In this document: piece after piece, positions 8,069-17,364 of the stretch
Numbering within the stretch: position 1 is the stretch's first letter
Layout: each line of letters opens with the position of its first letter
DNA from: Solobacterium sp. UBA3691
GTDB taxonomy: Bacteria; Bacillota_I; Bacilli_A; Erysipelotrichales; Erysipelotrichaceae
Length of the DNA stretch: 64,000 nucleotides
Reading direction: 5' to 3'
NCBI GenBank assembly: GCA_002372175.1
Contig: DFIS01000021.1
Location: 5,699-69,698, forward strand
The notes under the pieces: model-generated
Database searches by the model: none
Seen by the model: only the letters and a program-made list of their open reading frames with translations
What the model was told of the DNA's origin: nothing
Made by a program: the position numbers and the translations under genes

Positions 8069-9247
8069 ATGAACGAACTGGAACTGAAATACGGCTGTAA
8101 TCCCAACCAGAAGCCTTCCCGCATCTTCATGCGTGACGGCAGTGAACTGCCGGTAACCGTACTGAACGGCAAACCCGGATATATCAACTTCCTGGATGCG
8201 CTGAATTCATGGCAGCTGGTCAAGGAGCTCAAGGAAGCGACAGGACTGCCCAGTGCAGCAAGCTTCAAGCACGTCTCCCCTGCCGGTGCAGCTGTTGCCA
8301 AGGAACTGACAGATATCGAAAAACAGATCTACTTTGTCAAGCCCGATGCCGAGCTCTCCCCGATCGCTTCTGCATACATCCGTGCCAGAGGTACAGACAG
8401 ACTGTCCTCCTACGGTGACTGGGCTGCCCTGAGCGATACCTGTGATGCGGCTACAGCAGCCTATCTGAAAGCAGAAGTATCCGACGGTGTCATCGCTCCG
8501 TCCTATACGGAGGAAGCTCTGGAGATCCTGAGATCCAAGAAAGGCGGCAAGTACAATGTCGTACAGATCGATGAGAACTACGAATGTGCACCCCAGGAAT
8601 ACAAGGATGTCTTCGGCATTACGTTTGAACAGGGTCATAACAACTTCAAGATCAACAGAGAACTGCTCTCCAACATCGTTACCAAGAATAAGGAACTGAC
8701 AGATGAAGCAGCCATCGATATGATCGTTTCCCTGATCACGCTGAAATATACACAGTCCAACAGTGTATGCTACGTCAAGAACGGACAGGCGATCGGTGTC
8801 GGTGCCGGTCAGCAGAGCCGTATCCACTGCACTAGACTTGCCGGTCAGAAAGCAGATAACTGGTATCTGAGACAGAACCCGAAAGTACTCGCTCTGCCGT
8901 TCCTGGATAATGTCCGCAGAGCTGACAGAGATAACGCTATCGATGTCTATATCTCCGATGAGTACGATGATGTACTCAGAGACGGTGAGTGGCAGAAAGT
9001 CTTCAAGTACCAGCCGGAAGTACTGACAAGAGAAGAGCGTCAGGCATGGATCGCTACCCAGAGCGGTGTGACCGTAGGTTCCGATGCCTTCTTCCCGTTC
9101 GGTGACAACGTAGAGCGTGCCCGCAAGTCCGGTGTAGCCTACATTGCTGAACCCGGCGGTTCCATCCGTGACGATCATGTCATCGAGACTGCAGACAAGT
9201 ACGGTATCGTCATGTCCTTCACAGGCATGCGTCTGTTCCATCACTGA
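8069..9247 (+). CDS. AICAR formyltransferase (stand-alone)
   Basis: This 392-residue protein corresponds to the formyltransferase domain of PurH without the IMP cyclohydrolase domain (bifunctional PurH is around 510 aa). It transfers formyl from 10-formyl-THF to AICAR (ZMP). The catalytic Lys-His pair is in AASFKHVSPAGAAV, and the GVGAGQQSRIHCTRLAG and SDAFFPFGDNVERA motifs are intact. The substrate, ZMP, is the ligand family of the riboswitch at the head of the operon, so this enzyme sits at the metabolic point being sensed. Confidence 0.95.
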   Translation: MNELELKYGCNPNQKPSRIFMRDGSELPVTVLNGKPGYINFLDALNSWQLVKELKEATGLPSAASFKHVSPAGAAVAKELTDIEKQIYFVKPDAELSPIASAYIRARGTDRLSSYGDWAALSDTCDAATAAYLKAEVSDGVIAPSYTEEALEILRSKKGGKYNVVQIDENYECAPQEYKDVFGITFEQGHNNFKINRELLSNIVTKNKELTDEAAIDMIVSLITLKYTQSNSVCYVKNGQAIGVGAGQQSRIHCTRLAGQKADNWYLRQNPKVLALPFLDNVRRADRDNAIDVYISDEYDDVLRDGEWQKVFKYQPEVLTREERQAWIATQSGVTVGSDAFFPFGDNVERARKSGVAYIAEPGGSIRDDHVIETADKYGIVMSFTGMRLFHH

Positions 9248-9256
9248 GGTACAGCG

Positions 9257-10510
9257 ATGAAGCTGATGGTGATCGGCAGCGGTGGTCGCGAACATGCGAT
9301 CATCAAAAAACTCAGTGAGAATCCGGAGATCACAAAGATCTATGTACTGCCGGGAAATGCCGGTATGTCCGATCTTGCGGAATGTGTATCCATCGCTGCC
9401 ACGGATATTGATGCGCAGGTAAAATTCGCCTGTGAGAACAGTATTGACTATGCGGTCGTAACGCCTGATGATCCGCTGGCTCTCGGTGCTGTTGATGCCC
9501 TGACGGCAGCCGGTATCCCCTGCTTCGGTCCGGACAAAAAAGCAGCCCTGATCGAAGCCAGTAAGGCCTTTGCCAAGGATCTGATGCATAAATACAACAT
9601 TCCGACTGCCGACTACGCTGTCTTTGATGACATGGACAAAGCTCTTGCCTACCTGCATGAGCAGACATGTCCGATCGTCATCAAGGCTGACGGTCTCGCC
9701 CTTGGCAAGGGCGTGATCATCGCCGAAACGATGACAGAAGCTGAAAAAGCCGTAAGATCGATCATGGCAGACCGTTCCTTCGGTGATGCCGGCAAGACGA
9801 TCGTCATTGAGGAATTCCTGACCGGACCGGAAGTCTCCGTACTGACCTTTACAGACGGTAAGACACTGGTGCCGATGGTCTCCTCCATGGATCACAAACG
9901 TGCTCTGGACGGTGATCAGGGACTGAATACCGGCGGTATGGGTACGATCGCTCCCAACCCCTTCTACACACCGGAGATCGCAGAGATCAGTATGCGTACG
10001 ATCTTCCTGCCGACGATCCGGGCGATGGAAGCGGAAGGCAGACCCTTCCGGGGATGCCTGTACTTCAGTCTGATGCTTACCAAAGACGGACCGAAGGTCA
10101 TTGAATACAACTGCCGTTTCGGCGATCCCGAGACACAGGTCGTTCTGCCGCTGATGCAGAGTGATCTGTTCACGGTCATGAAGGAAACGACAGACGGAAC
10201 CCTTCGCGCAGAAGATGTGCGTTTCTCCGACGGTGCTGCCTGCTGTGTGATCATGGCCAGCCAGGGGTATCCCGGAAAGTATCAGAAAGGCTTTGAGATC
10301 ACGGTCGATGATTCGGTCAAAGACAATGTGATCTATGCCGGTGCCGCATGGAAGGATGGCAAGCTTATCACCAACGGCGGCAGAGTTCTGGGTGTTCTCG
10401 GCATGGGTAAAGACCTCAAAGAGGCAATTGCCAGAGCATACGAGAATACGGAGAAAGTCACATTTGCGAATGCTTACTGCCGTAAGGATATCGGCAGTAA
10501 AGCTCTATAG
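9257..10510 (+). CDS. purD: Phosphoribosylamine-glycine ligase (GAR synthetase)
   Basis: PurD is an ATP-grasp ligase that couples glycine to phosphoribosylamine, the product of PurF. It is 417 aa, the usual length. It starts MKLMVIGSGGREHAI, has the PGNAG loop, the ATP-grasp segment VIKADGLALGKGVIIAETM and metal-binding EYNCRFGDPETQVVLP. Nine bases separate it from the upstream gene and eight from purL. Confidence 0.97.
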   Translation: MKLMVIGSGGREHAIIKKLSENPEITKIYVLPGNAGMSDLAECVSIAATDIDAQVKFACENSIDYAVVTPDDPLALGAVDALTAAGIPCFGPDKKAALIEASKAFAKDLMHKYNIPTADYAVFDDMDKALAYLHEQTCPIVIKADGLALGKGVIIAETMTEAEKAVRSIMADRSFGDAGKTIVIEEFLTGPEVSVLTFTDGKTLVPMVSSMDHKRALDGDQGLNTGGMGTIAPNPFYTPEIAEISMRTIFLPTIRAMEAEGRPFRGCLYFSLMLTKDGPKVIEYNCRFGDPETQVVLPLMQSDLFTVMKETTDGTLRAEDVRFSDGAACCVIMASQGYPGKYQKGFEITVDDSVKDNVIYAGAAWKDGKLITNGGRVLGVLGMGKDLKEAIARAYENTEKVTFANAYCRKDIGSKAL

Positions 10511-10518
10511 GAGAATAT

Positions 10519-13500
10519 ATGGTATATCGAGTATTTGCAGAAAAGAAACCCGGATTTGCGCCGGAAGCAGGCAGTCTTCTGTCTGACTGCAGATCGTTTC
10601 TTGGGCTCTCTTCCCTGAAGAAAGTCAGGATCCTGAACCGGTATGATGTTGAGGGCATCGATGAAGAACTGTTTGCATATGCTAAGCATACAGTCTTCTC
10701 GGAGCCGCAGCTGGATATCGTTACGGATGAAGCTCAGGTGGAAGATGCCGATGTTGTCTTCGGGGTGGAAGCACAGCCGGGACAGTTTGATCAGCGTGCA
10801 GACTCTGCGGCCCAGTGCATTCAGCTGCTGAGCCAGGGTGAACGTCCGCTGGTAGCCTTTGCGCGTATCTATGCCCTGTACGGTGATCTCAGCGAAGAGG
10901 ATGTCGCCGCGATCAAGCACTACGTGATCAACCCCGTAGAGACAAGAGAAGCCTCTCTGGAGCTGCCGGAGACACTGCGCGCAGAATATCCGCAGCCCGA
11001 TCACGTGGATACGGTAAACGGCTTTATCACTCTCGATGAAGCAGGCAGAAAAGCTCTGCTTGAAGATCTGGGTCTTGCCATGGACATGGATGATCTGGCC
11101 TTCCTGCAGGCATACTTCCGTGATGAGGAGAAACGTGATCCGACGATCACCGAGATCCGTGTCGTTGATACATACTGGTCTGACCACTGCCGTCATACGA
11201 CCTTCTCTACGCATCTGGAGAACATTACTGTTAACGACGAGAAGATCAAAGGTGCTTATGACCGGTATCTCAGTCTGCGTGATGAAGTCTACGGCAAGGA
11301 CACAAAGAGACCGCAGACACTGATGGATCTCGCCACAATCGGTGCCAAGGTGCTGAAACGCAGAGGAGAGCTTCCGGAACTGGATGAATCCGAAGAGATC
11401 AATGCCTGTTCGATCCACGTAACAGCAGAAGTAGACGGTAAGGACGAAGACTGGCTGCTGATGTTCAAGAATGAAACGCATAACCACCCGACCGAGATCG
11501 AACCGTTCGGCGGTGCTGCCACCTGTATCGGCGGCTGTATCCGTGATCCCCTGTCAGGACGTGTATTCGTACACCAGGCAATGCGTTATACCGGCGGCGG
11601 TGATCCCCGTGCCACATTGAAAGATACGCTCGAAGGCAAGCTTCCTCAGCGTAAGATTGCCCAGACGGCAGCCGCAGGATACTCGTCCTACGGCAACCAG
11701 ATCGGTCTTGCGACGGGACATGTCGCCGAAGCCTATCATGAGGGGTATATCGCCAAGCGTCTGGAGTGCGGTGCTGTTATCGGTGCTGCCAAGGCAGACA
11801 ACGTTGTCCGTGAAAGACCGGAACCCGGTGATGTGATCATCCTGCTGGGCGGACGTACCGGCAGAGACGGTATCGGCGGTGCTACCGGATCATCCAAGAC
11901 ACATAACCTGAAATCCCTCGAGACGATGGCCAGTGAAGTACAGAAAGGTAACGCTCCCGAGGAAAGAAAGATCCAGAGACTATTCCGCAACGGTGAAGTA
12001 ACACGCCTGATCAAGCGCTGCAATGACTTCGGTGCCGGCGGTGTCAGCGTTGCCATCGGTGAGCTGGCTGACGGTCTCGAGATCGAACTGGACAATGTCC
12101 GCAAAAAATATGAAGGTCTCGACGGTACGGAGCTTGCGATCTCCGAATCCCAGGAGCGCATGGCTGTCGTCGTCGCTGCCGAAGATGCCGACAAGTTCAT
12201 CGCCGAAGCCGAAAAAGAGAATCTGGAGGCGTACAGAGTCGCTGTTGTTACGGAGTCTCCGCGCATGGTCATGCGCTGGAAGGGCAAGGTGATTGCGGAT
12301 CTCTCCCGTGCTTTTCTGAATACCAACGGTGCCGTCAAGCATGCGGATATCGCTGTTGAGGAAACTGACCGCAGTGAACTCGGCAAGAGCACCGTGCAGG
12401 ATCTTCTGAGTCTTGCCGGAAGCCTCAAGAGTGCCTCCCGCAGAGGTCTTGTGGAACGCTTCGACAGCACTGTAGGTGCCATGAGCGTACTGATGCCCTT
12501 CGGCGGTAAGAATCAGAGTACACCGGCACAGGCAATGTCTGCCCTGTTCCCTGTACTGCCTGGCCAGCATACCTCTCAGGCTTCTGTCATGGCCTGGGGT
12601 GCAGATCCCGACCAGATGTGCATTGACCCTTATCAGGGTGCCTACAATGCCGTATATACATCTGTAGCCAAGCTTGTGGCTGCCGGTGCCGACCATAACG
12701 ATGTCTATCTGACCTTCCAGGAATTCTTCGAAAGACTGCGTGAGGAACCTCATCGCTGGGGTAAGCCATTCGCTGCCCTGCTCGGTGCTCTGGATGCCCA
12801 GATGGAACTGAAGATCGCTGCCATCGGCGGTAAGGACTCCATGTCCGGATCCTTCCTCGACAAGGATGTTCCGCCGACACTGATCTCGTTTGCAATCGCC
12901 CCGATCAAGGCGGAGAAAGTACTCTCCCCTGAGTTCAAGCAGGCAGGACACGGTGTATACTTCTTCGACAGCACACAGTGGGATATGTTCCACAAACTCA
13001 GCGAAGAAGGCCATATCAAAGCAGCCTGGGCTGTAGAGAACAGTATTGCGGAGGGCATCATGAAGATGACCTTCGGCAACAGTATCGGCTTTGTCTGCGA
13101 TGATATCTCTCTTGACTGGTATAAGGCTTATCCAGGAGCGCTGATCGCGGAAGTTGATACAGAGTGCGAAGGTATCTACCTCGGCCGTACAACTGACGAG
13201 AAGGTCATCTCGATCGGCAGGGAGATCCAGTCTCTGGAAGAACTGTTCCGCATCAATGAAGATGTACTGAAGGATGTCTATCCGATCCATACCGAAGAAA
13301 CAGCTAAGCCTGCAGAAAAGTACAGCTATACCGAAGGTATTAAGGTATCACCGCTGATCCATACCGCAAAACCGAAGGCACTGATCCCGGTCTTCCCCGG
13401 CACGAACTGTGAATATGACACAGCCAGAGCCCTGATCGATGCCGGTGCCGATGCCGAGTATGTGATCATCCGCAACCTGTCATCTGCAGCTGTAGCAGAG

Positions 13501-14166
13501 AGTGTGGAACTCTTTGCCGGCAAGGTCAGAGATGCCCAGATGATCGTGATCCCCGGCGGTTTCTCCGGCGGTGACGAACCGGAAGGATCGGCCAAGTTCA
13601 TTACAGCCTTCTTCCGCAATCCGGAAGTCAGAGACGCTGTCGGCGATCTGATGGATGTCCGCGGCGGTATGATGCTCGGTATATGCAACGGCTTCCAGGC
13701 TCTGATCAAACTTGGTCTGGTACCTTACGGCAAGATCATCGATACTGATGAAAACTGCCCTACTCTCTCGTTCAATACGATCGGACGTCATCAGTCCCGT
13801 ATCGTCCATACAAGAGTTGCCAGCAATCTCTCGCCCTGGCTGAGTGAGATGCATGTCGGTGATATCATCGAAGTGCCGATCTCCCACGGTGAAGGACGCT
13901 TTGTCGGCAGTGATGAACTGATCGCGAGACTGGCAGAAAACGGACAGATCGCTACACAGTATGTCGATCTGAACGGAGATCCGACGATGTTAACAGATTT
14001 CAACCCCAACGGTTCCTTCCATGCCATAGAGGGTATTACTTCTCCCGACGGACGTATTCTCGGTAAGATGGGTCACTCGGAGAGAATCGGCAAAGACCTC
14101 TACAGGAACGTACCGGGTAATTATGAAATGGGCTTATTCCGCTCAGCAGTTAAATTCTTTAAGTAA
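10519..14166 (+). CDS. purL: Phosphoribosylformylglycinamidine synthase, single-chain type
   Basis: A 1215-residue large PurL that makes FGAM from FGAR, glutamine and ATP, and so replaces the PurS-PurQ-PurL complex of many Firmicutes. The order is an N-terminal PurS-like domain, tandem PurM-like halves with DTYWSDHCRHTTF and FKNETHNHPTEIEPFGGAATC, and a C-terminal class I glutaminase from about residue 950. The glutaminase is complete: nucleophile in GICNGFQ (about Cys1056) and the His-Glu pair in the MGHSER motif. This contrasts with the defective glutaminase of PurF in the same operon. Confidence 0.97.
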   Translation: MVYRVFAEKKPGFAPEAGSLLSDCRSFLGLSSLKKVRILNRYDVEGIDEELFAYAKHTVFSEPQLDIVTDEAQVEDADVVFGVEAQPGQFDQRADSAAQCIQLLSQGERPLVAFARIYALYGDLSEEDVAAIKHYVINPVETREASLELPETLRAEYPQPDHVDTVNGFITLDEAGRKALLEDLGLAMDMDDLAFLQAYFRDEEKRDPTITEIRVVDTYWSDHCRHTTFSTHLENITVNDEKIKGAYDRYLSLRDEVYGKDTKRPQTLMDLATIGAKVLKRRGELPELDESEEINACSIHVTAEVDGKDEDWLLMFKNETHNHPTEIEPFGGAATCIGGCIRDPLSGRVFVHQAMRYTGGGDPRATLKDTLEGKLPQRKIAQTAAAGYSSYGNQIGLATGHVAEAYHEGYIAKRLECGAVIGAAKADNVVRERPEPGDVIILLGGRTGRDGIGGATGSSKTHNLKSLETMASEVQKGNAPEERKIQRLFRNGEVTRLIKRCNDFGAGGVSVAIGELADGLEIELDNVRKKYEGLDGTELAISESQERMAVVVAAEDADKFIAEAEKENLEAYRVAVVTESPRMVMRWKGKVIADLSRAFLNTNGAVKHADIAVEETDRSELGKSTVQDLLSLAGSLKSASRRGLVERFDSTVGAMSVLMPFGGKNQSTPAQAMSALFPVLPGQHTSQASVMAWGADPDQMCIDPYQGAYNAVYTSVAKLVAAGADHNDVYLTFQEFFERLREEPHRWGKPFAALLGALDAQMELKIAAIGGKDSMSGSFLDKDVPPTLISFAIAPIKAEKVLSPEFKQAGHGVYFFDSTQWDMFHKLSEEGHIKAAWAVENSIAEGIMKMTFGNSIGFVCDDISLDWYKAYPGALIAEVDTECEGIYLGRTTDEKVISIGREIQSLEELFRINEDVLKDVYPIHTEETAKPAEKYSYTEGIKVSPLIHTAKPKALIPVFPGTNCEYDTARALIDAGADAEYVIIRNLSSAAVAESVELFAGKVRDAQMIVIPGGFSGGDEPEGSAKFITAFFRNPEVRDAVGDLMDVRGGMMLGICNGFQALIKLGLVPYGKIIDTDENCPTLSFNTIGRHQSRIVHTRVASNLSPWLSEMHVGDIIEVPISHGEGRFVGSDELIARLAENGQIATQYVDLNGDPTMLTDFNPNGSFHAIEGITSPDGRILGKMGHSERIGKDLYRNVPGNYEMGLFRSAVKFFK

Positions 14167-14183
14167 ACAAGGAGGAACGCATC

Positions 14184-15857
14184 ATGGCTTATTTAAGTGA
14201 TATTGAAATTGCACAGGCCTGTGAGATGAAACCGATCCAGCAGATTGCTGAGGTGGCAGGCGTCGATGAAGAGTATCTGGAACTGTACGGTAAGTACAAG
14301 GCAAAGATCGATTACCGTATTCTGAAGGAAAAACCGGGTAAGGACGGTAAGCTGATCCTGGTCACAGCGATCAACCCTACGGCTGCCGGTGAAGGTAAGA
14401 CAACAACAACGATCGGTCTTGCGGATGGTCTGAAGGCGATCGGCAAGAATGTTATCGTTGCCCTGAGAGAACCTTCTCTCGGTCCTGTCTTCGGTGTTAA
14501 GGGCGGTGCTGCCGGCGGCGGTCATGCCCAGGTCGTACCGATGGAAGATATCAACCTGCACTTTACCGGTGACTTCCATGCGATCGGTGCTGCCAACAAC
14601 CTGCTTGCGGCTATGCTGGACAACCATATCCATCAGGGCAACAGCCTGAATATCGATACCAGAAAGATCGTCTGGAGAAGAGCTGTCGACATGAATGACC
14701 GTCAGCTCAGAAATATCGTTGACGGTCTCGGCGGACGTTCCAACGGCTTCCCGAGAGAAGACGGCTTTGACATCACGGTCGCTTCCGAGATCATGGCTGT
14801 TCTGTGCCTGGCTTCTGACATTCCAGATCTGAAGGCACGTCTGGCCAGAGTCGTTGTCGCCTATGACCGCAGCGGCAAGCCTGTTACAGCCCATGACCTG
14901 AAGGCAGAAGGCGCCATGACAGCACTGTTAAAGGATGCCCTGAAGCCTAACCTCGTACAGACACTGGAAGGCACACCGGCCTTCATCCACGGCGGTCCGT
15001 TCGCAAATATCGCCCACGGATGCAACTCCGTCATGGCTACGAAGATCGCGATGCGTCTTGGTGACTACGCTGTTACGGAAGCCGGCTTCGGTGCTGACCT
15101 CGGTGCCGAGAAGTTCCTCGACATCAAGTGCCGGCTGGCGGGTCTGAGACCTTCTGCAGTCGTTATCGTTGCGACTGTCAGAGCCCTGAAGCTCCATGGC
15201 GGTGCTGCCAAGGATACCCTGAGCACAGAGAATCTCGAAGCTCTCGAGAAGGGTCTGCCGAACCTCCTGCAGCATATCTCCAACATCAAGAATGTATACA
15301 AACTGCCGTGTGTCGTTGCCATCAACGCATTCGTTACCGATACCAAGGCTGAGCTTGAACTCGTTGAAAACAAGTGCCGTGAGCTCGGTATCAACGTTGC
15401 GCTGAGTGAAGTCTGGGAGAAAGGCAGTGAGGGCGGCAAGGCTCTGGCAGAAGAAGTTGTCCGTCTCTGTGAAGAACCGAATGACTTCAGCTTCTCCTAC
15501 GATACAGAGGATACGATCGAAAACAAGCTGAATGCAATTGCCACAAAGATCTATCATGCGGATGGTGTAGACTATACACCTGCCGCAAAGAGACAGGCAA
15601 AGGAACTGACCGAACTCGGTTACGGCAACCTGCCGATCTGTGTTGCCAAGACACAGTATTCCTTCTCTGACAACGCATCCCTGCTTGGTGCGCCGAAGAA
15701 CTTCCGCATCACGGTCAGAAACATCAAGATCAGTGCCGGTGCCGGCTTCCTGGTAGCACTCACAGGTGACATCATGACGATGCCCGGTCTGCCCAAGGTA
15801 CCTGCAGCGGAAAAGATCGATGTTGATGAAAACGGACGTATCTCCGGTCTGTTCTAG
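14184..15857 (+). CDS. fhs: Formate-tetrahydrofolate ligase
   Basis: Fhs activates formate onto tetrahydrofolate with ATP to give 10-formyl-THF, the cofactor used by PurN and AICAR formyltransferase. It is 557 aa as expected. The P-loop PTAAGEGKTTTT is at about residues 66-77, followed by LREPSLGPVFGVKGGAAGGG and the folate-site ITGDIMTMPGLPK-like ending LTGDIMTMPGLPKVP. It lies 17 bases after purL with its own GGAGG site. Its place in a ZTP-riboswitch operon makes regulatory sense, since ZTP signals lack of its product. Confidence 0.97.
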   Translation: MAYLSDIEIAQACEMKPIQQIAEVAGVDEEYLELYGKYKAKIDYRILKEKPGKDGKLILVTAINPTAAGEGKTTTTIGLADGLKAIGKNVIVALREPSLGPVFGVKGGAAGGGHAQVVPMEDINLHFTGDFHAIGAANNLLAAMLDNHIHQGNSLNIDTRKIVWRRAVDMNDRQLRNIVDGLGGRSNGFPREDGFDITVASEIMAVLCLASDIPDLKARLARVVVAYDRSGKPVTAHDLKAEGAMTALLKDALKPNLVQTLEGTPAFIHGGPFANIAHGCNSVMATKIAMRLGDYAVTEAGFGADLGAEKFLDIKCRLAGLRPSAVVIVATVRALKLHGGAAKDTLSTENLEALEKGLPNLLQHISNIKNVYKLPCVVAINAFVTDTKAELELVENKCRELGINVALSEVWEKGSEGGKALAEEVVRLCEEPNDFSFSYDTEDTIENKLNAIATKIYHADGVDYTPAAKRQAKELTELGYGNLPICVAKTQYSFSDNASLLGAPKNFRITVRNIKISAGAGFLVALTGDIMTMPGLPKVPAAEKIDVDENGRISGLF

Positions 15858-15868
15858 AAAGGTCAAAT

Positions 15869-17296
15869 ATGCGGCATACAACACTGAAACCGTTTCCCAA
15901 AGATTTCCTCTGGGGTGCTTCCACATCTGCCTATCAGGTAGAGGGAGCCAACCTGATCGATGGTAAGGGACCCTCCTGCCAGGATGTCAAGAAAGTACCG
16001 GAAGGTACTTCCGAACTGGATATCTGTGCCGATCAGTATCACCGCTACAAGGAAGATATCGCCCTGATGGCAGAGATGGGCTTCAAGGTATACCGTTTCT
16101 CCATCGCCTGGTCACGTATTCTTCCCAAGGGAACAGGTGAGATCAACCCCAAAGGTATTGAGTATTACAACAATGTGATCAACGAATGTCTGAAGTATGA
16201 CATGGTACCGCTGGTAACGATGTTCCACTTCGACATGCCGGCTGCGCTTGACGAACGCGGTTCCTGGTCCAATCCCGAGTCTGTCGACTGGTTCCTGGAG
16301 TTTGCCAGAGTCATGTTTGAAAACTACGGTGACAGAGTCAAGTACTGGCTGACGATCAACGAGCAGAACATGTTAACGCTGGTTGGTCCGATGATCGGTA
16401 CGATGGTCCTTCCCAAGGACACAAAGAATGTTCTGAAGGAGATCTACCAGCAGAATCATCACATGCTGGTGGCACAGGCCAAGGCCATGGCTTTATGCCA
16501 TGAGATGTTACCGGGTGCAAAGATCGGTCCGGCACCGAATATCTCTCTGGTCTATCCTGCAACATGCAAACCTGAGGATATGATCGCTGCCCAGAACTTC
16601 AATGCTGTGCGCAACTGGCTGTATCTCGATATGGCTGTATACGGTAAGTACAACAATATCGTATGGTCCTATCTTGAGGAACATGATGCCCTTCCGACGT
16701 TTGCTCCGGGTGATGCCGAAGCATTAGCCAACGGACATCCTGACTTCATTGCCTTCAACTACTACAATACCGCTACTGTTGAAGCAGATGACGGTACGGT
16801 CGTAGAGGGCGGCGATCAGCAGTCCAGCAAGGGTATCACTGGTATGGCCAAGACTTTCCCGAATCCGAATCTGCAGAAATCGCAGTTCGGCTGGGAGATC
16901 GATCCTATCGGCTTCAGAGCTACCCTGCGTGAAGTCTATTCCCGCTACCGTCTGCCGATCGTGATCACCGAGAACGGTCTAGGCGCATATGACAAGCTGG
17001 AAGAAGACGGCCGTGTCCATGACCCCTACCGTATTGAGTATCTTGCCAAGCACATTGAGCAGATGCATCAGGCGATCAGTGACGGTGTCGAGATGATTGG
17101 TTACTGCCCGTGGTCGGCAGTCGATCTGGTATCTACCCATGAGGGTATCAGAAAGCGTTACGGCTTCATCTATGTCGACCGTGATGACTTCGATATCCGT
17201 ACACTGGACAGATACAGAAAAGACTCCTTCTACTGGTACAAGAAGGTCATCGCCTCCAACGGTGAAGATCTCAGTCCTGAGTTTACAGTTGAATAA
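15869..17296 (+). CDS. GH1 family 6-phospho-beta-glucosidase
   Basis: A 475-residue glycoside hydrolase family 1 enzyme. It opens with FPKDFLWGASTSAYQVEGA, has the acid/base glutamate in LTINEQN and the nucleophile in VITENGLGAYD. The segment DLVSTHEGIRKRYGFIYVD carries the Ser...Lys-x-Tyr pattern that binds the 6-phosphate in PTS-linked enzymes, so the substrate is probably a phosphorylated beta-glucoside entering by a PTS. It starts 11 bases after fhs without its own visible promoter and is followed by the operon terminator, so it appears to be transcribed with the purine genes. No PTS gene is nearby. Confidence 0.9.
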   Translation: MRHTTLKPFPKDFLWGASTSAYQVEGANLIDGKGPSCQDVKKVPEGTSELDICADQYHRYKEDIALMAEMGFKVYRFSIAWSRILPKGTGEINPKGIEYYNNVINECLKYDMVPLVTMFHFDMPAALDERGSWSNPESVDWFLEFARVMFENYGDRVKYWLTINEQNMLTLVGPMIGTMVLPKDTKNVLKEIYQQNHHMLVAQAKAMALCHEMLPGAKIGPAPNISLVYPATCKPEDMIAAQNFNAVRNWLYLDMAVYGKYNNIVWSYLEEHDALPTFAPGDAEALANGHPDFIAFNYYNTATVEADDGTVVEGGDQQSSKGITGMAKTFPNPNLQKSQFGWEIDPIGFRATLREVYSRYRLPIVITENGLGAYDKLEEDGRVHDPYRIEYLAKHIEQMHQAISDGVEMIGYCPWSAVDLVSTHEGIRKRYGFIYVDRDDFDIRTLDRYRKDSFYWYKKVIASNGEDLSPEFTVE

Positions 17297-17301
17297 CAAA
17301 G

Positions 17302-17326
17302 AGGAACCCTGCGGGGTTCCTTTTTA
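17302..17326 (+). terminator. Rho-independent terminator of the purine operon
   Basis: AGGAACCCTGCGGGGTTCC followed by TTTTT, six bases past the GH1 stop codon. It is the first strong terminator after purE. Confidence 0.9.
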
Positions 17327-17364
17327 CCCCCCCATGGTATGATATATGCAGGGAGTAGTACCCA

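Noticed and set aside
8207..9895. A 562-codon open frame on the minus strand, antisense to AICAR formyltransferase and purD
   Set aside because: It has no ribosome site and no recognisable domain, and its composition (rich in Cys, His, Asp and Arg) is what codon bias of the well-supported plus-strand genes would produce. The same holds for the long antisense frames over purL, fhs and ftsH.
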